64,000 nucleotides of DNA from Formosimonas limnophila (GTDB taxonomy: Bacteria > Pseudomonadota > Gammaproteobacteria > Burkholderiales > Burkholderiaceae). The position numbers and the translations under genes are program-made. The notes under the pieces are model-generated. The model was not told the DNA's origin. It searched no databases and worked only from the letters and a program-made list of their open reading frames with translations. Below are positions 31,054-39,503 of this stretch, piece after piece. The stretch spans positions 1-64,000 of the forward strand of contig NZ_BMZG01000001.1 of assembly GCF_014652675.1 (NCBI RefSeq), written 5' to 3'. Within the stretch, counting starts at the first letter, position 1. Each line of letters begins with the position of its first letter.

Positions 31054-31566
31054 TTAGTGGTGATGGCTGCTGTGGGTTTGTTCAGCTTTTGGCATGATGG
31101 TAAAAACAGCCGCTGGATACGCGTCGTCATGACTCATCGATTGCCAAACCTGCTTGGTGTTGCCACAGCTTTGCTCGACGACGAAATAAACAGGGCCAGC
31201 CGCGCTGGCTGCTTTGGCCTGAAAAACGAATTCGTCATAAAAGTCAGCTGGCAAGTTGCCATTGGACCAAGTGAGGCTGTTGACGTCTTCGGTGACTGTT
31301 TTGCCGTGAGATTCGTATGGCTTTGACAAAGTGGCTTTATTGATTTTGACATCCCAGTTGGCTTTTGGCATGGGTTTTGCTGCTTGAATGCCTTCGGGGA
31401 TGTTGATTTTGATGCTGCTTGTGGCAGCTGTGCCGCAGCCGTGAGGCACTTTGAGGGCAAAACGAACGGTGCTGCCTTGTTCTGCTTTGTCTTGAACGAA
31501 GCCAACGTGGGCTTGGCTGGTGGCGGCAATGAGATTTAACGCCAAGAAAATCATGGTCTTTTTCAT
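31054..31566 (-). CDS. YcnI/DUF1775 copper-associated periplasmic protein
   Basis: About 170 aa from ATG 31566 (MKKTMIFLALNL). A signal peptide ends at SQAHVGF, leaving an N-terminal His on the mature chain; in the YcnI family this His with a conserved Trp and Glu binds copper. The core motif VPHGCGTAATSSIKINIPEG is characteristic, with WDVKI and GNLPADFYDEFVFQ later on. A His-rich C terminus (SSHHH) is present. It lies between a DUF2946-like gene and PCu(A)C, forming a copper-handling cluster. Confidence 0.9.
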   Translation of the reverse strand: MKKTMIFLALNLIAATSQAHVGFVQDKAEQGSTVRFALKVPHGCGTAATSSIKINIPEGIQAAKPMPKANWDVKINKATLSKPYESHGKTVTEDVNSLTWSNGNLPADFYDEFVFQAKAASAAGPVYFVVEQSCGNTKQVWQSMSHDDAYPAAVFTIMPKAEQTHSSHHH

Positions 31567-31640
31567 ATACCACTCCATTGTGATAAGCGATTAGTTGATA
31601 ACAAGCGCGTACAACCAACCGAAACACAAGGGTGCGACGG

Positions 31641-32075
31641 TCAGATGAGCGCTGTTTTTAAATGAGCAAACAATGGCGTGCGAGGAGGCGCCTGCGACTG
31701 AGCCAGTTGCCAGCGAAGACTATAGTGAATGAGTTTCGGCTGTGTGGCTCGGCTTCTCCGAGCCATCAGCCGTGGAGATGCGAACAACAGCAAGGTGGGC
31801 AAAAATGCCCAAGGCATCACAGGCTGACAGCAAGGGTGGCATTTTTGATGTGACGACTGTGTGGTGCTGTCTGATGTGTTATCTGCTGCACTGATGCTGG
31901 GTGATTTGACCCAAACAGTGGTAAAACCCATTTCGGTACATAGCTCTGTGTAGTAGCCGCTGTTTGTGGTGGACGAGCGTATTGATGGTGCAAATAACAT
32001 CGAAAGCATGATGAGTAACCACCATGCTTTGTGCAAACTGCGAAGTTTCTCAAACGAGTAAAGCATCAGTCTCAA
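31641..32075 (-). CDS. DUF2946-like small membrane-associated protein
   Basis: A 144-aa protein with an N-terminal hydrophobic helix (WWLLIMLSMLFAPSI), then a Ser/Thr-rich stretch ending in CHPCC, and a second hydrophobic segment (WAFLPTLLLFAS). This arrangement fits the DUF2946 family, small proteins often found beside copper genes. An alternative start is 32066. It is the first gene of the cluster that continues with YcnI and PCu(A)C. The metal role is inferred from the Cys/His motif and from neighbours. Confidence 0.6.
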   Translation of the reverse strand: MRLMLYSFEKLRSLHKAWWLLIMLSMLFAPSIRSSTTNSGYYTELCTEMGFTTVWVKSPSISAADNTSDSTTQSSHQKCHPCCQPVMPWAFLPTLLLFASPRLMARRSRATQPKLIHYSLRWQLAQSQAPPRTPLFAHLKTALI

Positions 32076-32129
32076 TATAGCGTGTCAGCTAAGACGGTTT
32101 AGTTGGTAAAATCTTGCCAGATGAACGCT

Positions 32130-32876
32130 TTAAAGTTGCAACATTTGCAGTCGTTCTTCTTCACTCATTTCAAAGCCACGTTTCTCGTAAAAATCAAAAA
32201 TCGAGTTGACGATGAATTTAGGGTTGTCGGTGATTTGTACGAGTTCTAAATCGACTGCAGAAATCAAGCCGTTGCTGAGTAATTGCTCTTCGACCCATGA
32301 CCATAAACCACTCCAAAATTCTGTGCCATACAGAAAAATCGGCATTTTTTTGCTTTTTTGGGTCTGGATGAGGGTGAGGGCTTCGAATAATTCGTCCAGA
32401 GTGCCCAAACCACCGGGCATAACGACGTAAGCCGTGGCGTATTTTACAAAGGCGACTTTACGGGAGAAAAAGTGGCGAAAGTTGACCGAAACGTTTTGGT
32501 ATGGGTTGCCCGTTTGTTCGTGCGGCAGCAAAATATTTAGGCCGACGCTGGGGGCTTTTCCGTGAAAAGCGCCTTTGTTGGCCGCTTCCATAATGCCTGG
32601 GCCACCGCCTGAGATGACAGAAAAGCCTGCGTTGGAGAGCAGGTTGGCGAGTTCTTCGGTTTTTTCGTAATAGGGCTGACCGGGTTTGGTGCGTGCGCTA
32701 CCAAAGATGCTGACAGCAGGGCGAATATTGGCCAATTGCTCGGCAGAATTAACGAATTCTGACATAATGCCGAGTATGTGCCATGACTCGCGGGCTTTGA
32801 GTTGACCGAGTTTTTCGGCGTCAAGGACGTGGGTTTCGCTCAAGGTTTGGATTTTTTCTTTGGCGTTTTGATTCAT
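32130..32876 (-). CDS. LOG family (lysine decarboxylase-like) protein
   Basis: A 248-aa Rossmann-type protein of the LOG/TIGR00730 family. The nucleotide motif VSGGGPGIMEAANKGAF (~residue 95) and the catalytic motif PGGLGTLDELFEALT (~residue 155) are both present. Plant and bacterial LOG proteins act as cytokinin riboside 5'-monophosphate phosphoribohydrolases or nucleotide-monophosphate nucleosidases. The name lysine decarboxylase found in some databases is misleading. It is divergent from polA. Confidence 0.9.
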   Translation of the reverse strand: MNQNAKEKIQTLSETHVLDAEKLGQLKARESWHILGIMSEFVNSAEQLANIRPAVSIFGSARTKPGQPYYEKTEELANLLSNAGFSVISGGGPGIMEAANKGAFHGKAPSVGLNILLPHEQTGNPYQNVSVNFRHFFSRKVAFVKYATAYVVMPGGLGTLDELFEALTLIQTQKSKKMPIFLYGTEFWSGLWSWVEEQLLSNGLISAVDLELVQITDNPKFIVNSIFDFYEKRGFEMSEEERLQMLQL

Positions 32877-32948
32877 AGCTGGCCTTTGGGATTTAATAAA
32901 ATAACGGCTTCATTGTACGATAGATGAGGCTTGAGGATGGAAGTTGCA

Positions 32949-35738
32949 ATGAAAAAAATTACGGATTTGATGGCGAGCGCGCCGCAGACTTTACTGTTGG
33001 TGGATGGTTCGAGTTTTTTGTACCGCGCTTATCATGCCTTACCAGATTTGCGCAGCCCGAGCGGCGCACCGACGGGGGCGCTGTACGGCATGATCAATAT
33101 GCTCAAGAAGTTAAAAAGTACTGTGCCGACAGCACATGCGGTGTGTGTGTTTGATGCGAAAGGCAAAACGTTCCGCGACGATTGGTATCCCGAATACAAA
33201 GCAAACCGAGACAAAATGCCTGATGACATGGTCGCTCAGATTGAGGAAATTGATTTGGCGGTACGTGGCTTAGGCTGGCCTGTGTTGTCGGTCGTTGGCG
33301 TCGAGGCTGACGACGTGATTGGTACGTTGTCTCGCCAAGCGAGTGCGAGTGGCTGGGCGACGATTATGGCGACGGGGGATAAAGACTTAACCCAGCTCGT
33401 GAACGAACAAGTGCTCTGGTACAACACCATGAGCGACGAGGTACTTGATAATAACGGTGTGACAGTGAAGTTTGGTGTGCCGCCCGAGCGGATTGTTGAT
33501 TATCTGACCTTGGTTGGTGATGCGGTTGATAACGTCCCTGGTGTAGAGAAGGTCGGCCCCAAAACGGCTGTTAAATGGTTAACTGAATACCAAACGCTGG
33601 ATAACTTGGTTGCGAATGCAGACAAAGTCACGGGCAAAGTCGGCGAAAATCTACGCGCCGCGCTCGATTGGCTGCCGCAAGCGCGCCAACTGGTGACGGT
33701 GAAGTGTGATGTGGATTTAACGACTGATGTACCTGATTTGGATTCGGTGCTGTATCGCGACGAAGACAAAGAGACTTTGCGTGCCTTATACACTCGCTCG
33801 AACTTTCGCACGTGGTTAAAGGCACTGGACGCGGGTACGAGCGAGACCGAGACGACGAAAAAAACAAGTGGTGATTTATTTTCAACCGATACAGGGTCTA
33901 CTGAGTCCATGGCGGTTGCACTCACCAAGATGCAGGTGAATACCACCATCGTCAATACGACGCAGGGTTTGACCGATTTAATCAGTACCTTAAACGCTGC
34001 CGAGCTGGTCGCATTTGATTGTGAAACGACGTCATTGATTCCGCATCAGGCACGGCTGGTTGGTTTGTCGTTTGCTGTGACAGAGGATGCGGGTTGGTAC
34101 GTGCCTGTTGCGCATGAGGGTATGCAAAATCTTGAGCAACTACCGCTTGATGAGGTTTTGACGGCCTTGAAGCCGTGGTTGGAGTCGCATCAGACTCGAA
34201 AAATCGGTCAACATTTGAAATACGACAGTCATGTTTTGGCCAATCACGGTTTGCAGCTAAACGGCGTTGTGTTTGACACCTTGCTTGAGTCTTATGTGCT
34301 TGATTCACATGCGCAGCATCGACTTGATGCGATTGGTGAACGGTATTTGCATGTTTCGAGTACATCCTATGAGGATTTGTGCGGCAAGGGCGCACAGCAA
34401 ATTGGTTTTGCACAAGTCGCGATTGAGACTGCGGCGAATTATGCGGTTGAGGATGCGGCGTTGTGCATTGGTGCGCATCGCGTGATGTATCCGTTGATTT
34501 GTGCGGATGAGGGTTTGCGAAATGTTTATGAACACATCGAATTACCAACGTCGCATGTGTTGTTTGAGATGGAGAGAAACGGTGTTTTGCTCGACGCACA
34601 TGAACTAAAAAATCAATCACACCACATTGGCCAAGAGCTGATGGCGTTGGAAAAGCGGGCTTATGAGCTCGCAGGGCAGCCATTCAATCTGAACAGTCCC
34701 AAGCAAATCGGCGAGATATTTTTTGATAAACTCGGCTTACCCGTCATCAAAAAAACCGCCAAAGGCGCGGCCTCGACCGATGAGGAAGTGTTGCAAAAGC
34801 TTGCAGAGGATTATCCTCTGCCGAAAACATTATTAGAGTACCGTGGTTTATCGAAGCTCAAGTCCACTTATACGGACAAACTGCCGCTCATGGTTGAGCC
34901 ATCGACGGGGCGCGTGCACACCACCTATGGTCAGGCGATTGCGGTCACGGGGCGTTTGTCATCGAACGATCCTAATTTGCAAAACATCCCGATTAAGTCT
35001 GAGCAAGGGCGCAAAATCCGCACGGCGTTTATTGCGCCTTCAGGTTCGTCCATTTTTTCTGCCGATTATTCGCAAATTGAGCTGCGGATTTTGGCACATC
35101 TGTCGCAAGACCCAGGATTGCTCTCAGCATTTAAGAATTTTGAGGATATTCACCAGCGCACAGCCGCACAGGTGTTTGGTGTGGGTTTAAATGATGTCAC
35201 TTTTGATCAACGACGCATGGCAAAGATGATTAACTTCGGTTTGATTTATGGCATGAGTGCTTTTGGTTTGGCGAACAATTTAGACATCAGCCGAACCGCG
35301 GCGCAACAGTATATGGATTCTTATTTTATGCAGTATCCAGCGGTATTACAATTCATGGAAACCACGAAGCAATATGCCCGTGAACACGGCTATGTCAAAA
35401 CGCACTTTGGTCGCCGCTTGTATTTGACGGACATCAATAATCGAAACATGGGCAAACGCCAAGGTGCCGAACGTGCGGCCATCAATGCGCCAATGCAGGG
35501 AACATCAGCGGATTTAATCAAGCTTGCCATGATTGCGGTGTCAGCCGAACTGAAAAAGCAAAACCTAAAATCCAAACTCATTATGCAAGTACACGATGAG
35601 CTGGTCCTTGAAGTACCAAATGACGAACTGGACATCGTTAAAACCCTTGTCCCACAATGCATGGCAAACGTCGCCGATTTATCAGTCCCGCTTGTTGCTG
35701 AAGTGGGAGTCGGGGTTAATTGGGATGCGGCTCATTAA
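32949..35738 (+). CDS. polA: DNA polymerase I
   Basis: A 929-aa repair and replication polymerase from ATG 32949 (GGAAG site seven bases upstream). Three domains are visible: 5'-3' exonuclease (~10-300; YRAYHALPDL, VEADDVIGTL), 3'-5' exonuclease (~335-520; VAFDCETTSL keeps the Asp/Glu metal ligands, with HLKYDSHVL), and the polymerase (GRLSSNDPNLQNIP, SADYSQIELRILAHLS, RRMAKMINFGLIYGMS, MQVHDELVLEV). Proofreading therefore looks active. It follows the LOG gene divergently. Confidence 0.97.
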   Translation: MKKITDLMASAPQTLLLVDGSSFLYRAYHALPDLRSPSGAPTGALYGMINMLKKLKSTVPTAHAVCVFDAKGKTFRDDWYPEYKANRDKMPDDMVAQIEEIDLAVRGLGWPVLSVVGVEADDVIGTLSRQASASGWATIMATGDKDLTQLVNEQVLWYNTMSDEVLDNNGVTVKFGVPPERIVDYLTLVGDAVDNVPGVEKVGPKTAVKWLTEYQTLDNLVANADKVTGKVGENLRAALDWLPQARQLVTVKCDVDLTTDVPDLDSVLYRDEDKETLRALYTRSNFRTWLKALDAGTSETETTKKTSGDLFSTDTGSTESMAVALTKMQVNTTIVNTTQGLTDLISTLNAAELVAFDCETTSLIPHQARLVGLSFAVTEDAGWYVPVAHEGMQNLEQLPLDEVLTALKPWLESHQTRKIGQHLKYDSHVLANHGLQLNGVVFDTLLESYVLDSHAQHRLDAIGERYLHVSSTSYEDLCGKGAQQIGFAQVAIETAANYAVEDAALCIGAHRVMYPLICADEGLRNVYEHIELPTSHVLFEMERNGVLLDAHELKNQSHHIGQELMALEKRAYELAGQPFNLNSPKQIGEIFFDKLGLPVIKKTAKGAASTDEEVLQKLAEDYPLPKTLLEYRGLSKLKSTYTDKLPLMVEPSTGRVHTTYGQAIAVTGRLSSNDPNLQNIPIKSEQGRKIRTAFIAPSGSSIFSADYSQIELRILAHLSQDPGLLSAFKNFEDIHQRTAAQVFGVGLNDVTFDQRRMAKMINFGLIYGMSAFGLANNLDISRTAAQQYMDSYFMQYPAVLQFMETTKQYAREHGYVKTHFGRRLYLTDINNRNMGKRQGAERAAINAPMQGTSADLIKLAMIAVSAELKKQNLKSKLIMQVHDELVLEVPNDELDIVKTLVPQCMANVADLSVPLVAEVGVGVNWDAAH

Positions 35739-35761
35739 TCGATAAAATTAAAGGAAAAAAT

Positions 35762-36307
35762 ATGCCAACTGAGAAGGAGTTTGGCAACAACCCTTATGCA
35801 GCACCGAAATCAACAGAAATACCATCTATCCATAAAGCAGATGCTAAAGGGCCAAAGGGACTGGGAGGCTGGTTGATTGTTGTGGCTATTGGTTTAATTG
35901 TTAGTTGTATCAGAACCCCGTTGGAGTCTTGGCAGATATTCGGTAGCATTCTTTCTGATGGCAGTTGGGAGGTTTTGACTACGCCAGGTACCGACTATTA
36001 CTACCCATTATGGGGGCCATTTTTAATTTTCGAGATGCTGGGTAATGCACTGACAGTGGTCTTGGGGTTGGTGGCTTTATACTTATTTTTTATCAAATCA
36101 AGGCGTTTTCCTAAGTGGTATATTTGGTATTTAAGCATCAATGTGACATTTTTATTGCTGGACACTACGCTGGGCAATCTGATTCCAGCAGTACGAGACG
36201 CTGCTGATTCTGGGACAATGAAAGAGCTTTTACGCTCAATGATTAGTGCTGCGATCTGGATTCCCTATATGAAAGTTTCCAAACGTGTCCGCAACCTAAG
36301 TGTTTGA
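35762..36307 (+). CDS. DUF2569 family membrane protein
   Basis: A 181-aa protein starting at ATG 35762 behind AAAGGA. A short soluble N terminus rich in Pro and Lys is followed by GLGGWLIVVAIGL and four transmembrane helices, ending with AAIWIPYMKVSKRVRNLSV. GGWL at the first helix and W-IPY-x3-S-KRV at the end are the DUF2569 signature. Function is unknown. It starts 23 bases after polA and ends at a terminator, so it is probably read through from polA or has its own weak promoter. Confidence 0.8.
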   Translation: MPTEKEFGNNPYAAPKSTEIPSIHKADAKGPKGLGGWLIVVAIGLIVSCIRTPLESWQIFGSILSDGSWEVLTTPGTDYYYPLWGPFLIFEMLGNALTVVLGLVALYLFFIKSRRFPKWYIWYLSINVTFLLLDTTLGNLIPAVRDAADSGTMKELLRSMISAAIWIPYMKVSKRVRNLSV

Positions 36308-36326
36308 TTAACCTCCGTTGATATAA

Positions 36327-36353
36327 AAAAGACAGAGATATCTGTCTTTTTAT
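36327..36353. terminator. Bidirectional terminator
   Basis: AAAAGACAGA and TCTGTCTTTT arms with a GATA loop have A/T runs on both sides. It separates the plus-strand DUF2569 gene from the minus-strand EamA transporter. Confidence 0.85.
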
Positions 36354-36376
36354 ATGGTGCTCATTGTTTTATGTGT

Positions 36377-37318
36377 TTAAGCAGGCCTATTGTTGCGTTT
36401 TGCCCATTTTTTTAACCACGCTTCGATGTTGTCTGTGAATTGAATCAGCACAATCGCGGCAAGCATGAGGCTAGCGCCAAATAAATTACGGGCGTTGAAC
36501 GGATCTTTTAATACGTACCAGCCTGCAAGTGCACCAAATACGGATTCGAGTGATAGGATGATGGCAGCAACGCTGGGTGAAACAGTTTTTTGGCCATACA
36601 TTTGCAGCATGAATGCGATACCGCCAGAAAGTGCACCAGCGTAGATGAGTGAGGGAATCGCCAAACTGAATTTGTCCCAGTTCGGGGCTGGGTCAAAAAC
36701 GATGGTTGCGCCGATACTGATGATGGCGCAGATGGTGAGTTGGGCGAGGGTCATTTGAACAACGCGGCCTTTGTTGCTCAGACGATTCATCAGGCCGACA
36801 TGTGCCGCCCATAGCAGGGTACTGGCGAGGATGATGATGTCACCTCGGTTAAAGTTCAGGTTGTTGTCAGGTGTACTGAGGAAAAATAAGCCAACCCCAG
36901 CGAGTGCACTCATGGCCAATTGCCATGCTTTGAGGGGTGTACCAAATACCAGTCGCGTGAAAAAAGGCACCAGAACCACATACAAACCGGTGATAAAACT
37001 GGCATTGGATGTGGTGGTGTGAACGACACCAATCTGCTGCAATGTGATGCCGCCACATAAAATGATGCCGAGCAGCACACCGTATTTTAATTCGTCATGA
37101 GTGAACCACTGGCTGTGTTCGTGAGCGCGCACCCGCTGCCAAAATAAAAACAATAACAAAGTCGCGACGCTGAACGTGAAGCGTGCGGCATTAAACAACA
37201 GTGGTGGGATGTGATCCATCGCTGTTTTTTGAAACAAAAACGTGGTGCCCCAAATAAAGGCACACAGCCAAAGTGCAATGGTAGCGCGTGGGAGGTGTGG
37301 GGTGTGGGTGTGAGACAT
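36377..37318 (-). CDS. EamA/DMT family transporter
   Basis: A 313-aa inner-membrane protein with ten predicted transmembrane helices in two EamA repeats (first ~12-145, second ~160-295). The repeats carry the usual ALWLCAFIWGTTFLFQK and FGALAGWYVLKDPFNARNL blocks. The family exports metabolites such as amino acids, but the substrate cannot be read from sequence. It stands alone; the 241 bases upstream (37319-37559) contain no gene or clear signal. Confidence 0.88.
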   Translation of the reverse strand: MSHTHTPHLPRATIALWLCAFIWGTTFLFQKTAMDHIPPLLFNAARFTFSVATLLLFLFWQRVRAHEHSQWFTHDELKYGVLLGIILCGGITLQQIGVVHTTTSNASFITGLYVVLVPFFTRLVFGTPLKAWQLAMSALAGVGLFFLSTPDNNLNFNRGDIIILASTLLWAAHVGLMNRLSNKGRVVQMTLAQLTICAIISIGATIVFDPAPNWDKFSLAIPSLIYAGALSGGIAFMLQMYGQKTVSPSVAAIILSLESVFGALAGWYVLKDPFNARNLFGASLMLAAIVLIQFTDNIEAWLKKWAKRNNRPA

Positions 37319-37559
37319 GAAGCTCCTAATTTAAGTGATGAATTATTCGACGCTTTTCAGTGTTATCAAAACGCCTTACAACAACGAGAGACTCGTTGGT
37401 GCTGGACTTAAAGTAGAAGGCCAATAGACGAGAAGCCTTCCCATCATGGCTTCAGCATGTTCATGAGAGACAAGGGAGTCGAGCTATCTTACTTGACGGT
37501 GTTGGGATGCGTCAAGTCAATCGCTCTTTGGTGATGAGCCCTTTGATTTAATGTTTGGG

Positions 37560-38156
37560 TTATACGCGGTGATTGTGGCCGCTTGATAGGTCGTCTAAGG
37601 AGTTTCGCAACTTCAAATCACAAACCTTATGCGCGTCGTACGGATGGAGTGTATGGTAATCACGCGCCAGCTGTTTGAGTTCTTCGCCGATGGTTGGCAT
37701 CACGTAGCGGTACTCACGTACACCGACTTCTTTGCGCTCATAATCGATAAAGCCAATACCAAGGGGTACGTTGGTGGTGGTTGCTATATGATAAAAGCCA
37801 CTTTTGATGTAGGGGCGATAGCTACGGGTGCCTTCTGGTGCAATTGCGAGCCAGCATTCTGGTTGTGCAAGCATGGTGTTGCATAATGCTGTGACGTTGT
37901 CTTGCCCACCTTTACGTGAAATGCCAATTCCGCCAAAGGCGCGCATGAAGATTCCGAGCGGAAATACGAATAGACTTTCTTTCGCAACCCATTTGACTTT
38001 AGCGCCTGTGGAGATTTTCCAGAGAAGTGCGTATAAGAAATCCCAGTTTGATGTGTGTGGGTAAGCCAGATAAATACCGTGTGTTGTGGGTGGTTGCTTG
38101 TAAACGGCTGTCCATCCGAGAGCTTTGAGCCAGCGAGTGGCAAGCCATTTCATCAT
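37560..38156 (-). CDS. PlsC-like acyltransferase family protein
   Basis: A 198-aa protein with the acyltransferase motifs HTSNWDF (HxxxxD, ~residue 33) and APEGTRS (~107), as in 1-acylglycerol-3-phosphate acyltransferases. It is shorter than typical PlsC and lacks a clear membrane anchor. A second, better PlsC homologue is at 48226, so this one may use a different acceptor. It lies downstream of the cca gene on the same strand. Confidence 0.8.
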   Translation of the reverse strand: MMKWLATRWLKALGWTAVYKQPPTTHGIYLAYPHTSNWDFLYALLWKISTGAKVKWVAKESLFVFPLGIFMRAFGGIGISRKGGQDNVTALCNTMLAQPECWLAIAPEGTRSYRPYIKSGFYHIATTTNVPLGIGFIDYERKEVGVREYRYVMPTIGEELKQLARDYHTLHPYDAHKVCDLKLRNSLDDLSSGHNHRV

Positions 38157-38229
38157 ATTATGATACTTTCCGCAAAAGAAACACCAAGGCCAAAAAACGA
38201 AAACGAATGTTAAGTAAAATTACTTAGTG

Positions 38230-39498
38230 TCAAGCATTTTGCCATGTTTGAAGCAAGGGTGCAATGGTTTCACAACGTTTTTGATGAAGTGCTTCAGGGA
38301 TTTTGTGGGGCTCTGATGTGAATCGGCTGACGATCTCTGAAATATCTAGCTTTTGTACTGTTTTAAGTAATCGCTGCCATTGATCAAACCATGGGGTTAG
38401 GGCATTTGAGAAGTCTCCACCACGCCCCCAAATATCTGCTTGAGTGGCGCGTAGTAACTCAATAAAGCGCTCAGGGCGCCGCAAGGCATCGGTACGTTTG
38501 AATACATCTAGTACTGTACCTGCTTTAAGTTCGGGCAAATAATAGAATGTGGTGTGATCCTGTGATAGTTTTTTGGCAAATTCGCAACAGTCTTTTGTTG
38601 CCTTAATACGCTTGGATAAGCTATCAATCAGTGGTAGACCACGCGACTCGTGACCTGTGTGGCGTGGCAAAACTTCTGCTGGTGTATTGCCTTTGCCTAA
38701 GTCGTGACACAGTGCACCGTAGCGTGCCTCAAGTGACAGCTTCATTTGAGCGGCTTTGTCGATGACCATCATCACGTGTAGCCCTGTATCAATTTCGGGG
38801 TGGTAATCTGCCCGTTGAGGGACGCCAAATAAAGCGTCGACTTCGGGTAGCCATTGCTTGAGCAGGCCACATTCGCGCAGCACAACAAACATGCGTGAAG
38901 GGGTGTCTTCCATCAAGCCACGTGAGATTTCTTGCCAAGTGCGTTCGGCAACCAATGCGTCTGTTTCGCCGTTCTTGACCATATCTTGCATCAAGCCCAT
39001 GGTTTCGGGGGCTACGGTGAAGTCAGGCCAGCGTGCTGCAAAACGAGCCAGTCGCAGAATGCGCACAGGATCTTCGACAAAGGCGGGGGAGACGTGGCGC
39101 AGGACTTTGTGCTCAAGGTCGTCCTGTCCATGATAGGGATCAACCAAGTCCGCACTCAACGAGCCATCCGAAAGTACGCCTCTGGCCATGGCATTGATCG
39201 TTAAATCCCGACGTGCCAAGTCCTCTTCAAGTGTGACATCAACGTCAAAATGCACAGCAAAGCCTGTGTAGCCTTTGCTGGTTTTTCGTTCTGTGCGTGC
39301 TAAAGCGTATTCGGCATGTGTCTGAGGGTGAAGAAAAACAGGGAAGTCTTGACCGACTGCCGTGTAGCCTTGACGCAGCATCTCATCAGGCGTGGCTCCG
39401 ACTACGACATAATCTAGGTCGTTCGACGGCAGCCCCATCAGCTCATCGCGGATGGCGCCACCGACACAGTAGATTTGCGGTTCAGGCTTCATGCTCAT
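38230..39498 (-). CDS. cca: Multifunctional CCA-adding tRNA nucleotidyltransferase
   Basis: A 422-aa enzyme that builds and repairs the CCA end of tRNAs. The N-terminal nucleotidyltransferase domain has VGGAIRDELMGL and NDLDYVVVG, with the metal-binding Asp pair. RRDLTINAMA and EDPVRILRLARFAARW follow. The C-terminal HD phosphohydrolase domain shows ALCHDLGKGNTP and confers phosphatase/phosphodiesterase activity in the family. It ends 73 bases before the acyltransferase and starts 5 bases after slt, so slt and cca are probably cotranscribed. Confidence 0.95.
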   Translation of the reverse strand: MSMKPEPQIYCVGGAIRDELMGLPSNDLDYVVVGATPDEMLRQGYTAVGQDFPVFLHPQTHAEYALARTERKTSKGYTGFAVHFDVDVTLEEDLARRDLTINAMARGVLSDGSLSADLVDPYHGQDDLEHKVLRHVSPAFVEDPVRILRLARFAARWPDFTVAPETMGLMQDMVKNGETDALVAERTWQEISRGLMEDTPSRMFVVLRECGLLKQWLPEVDALFGVPQRADYHPEIDTGLHVMMVIDKAAQMKLSLEARYGALCHDLGKGNTPAEVLPRHTGHESRGLPLIDSLSKRIKATKDCCEFAKKLSQDHTTFYYLPELKAGTVLDVFKRTDALRRPERFIELLRATQADIWGRGGDFSNALTPWFDQWQRLLKTVQKLDISEIVSRFTSEPHKIPEALHQKRCETIAPLLQTWQNA

Positions 39499-39503
39499 TG
39501 AGA

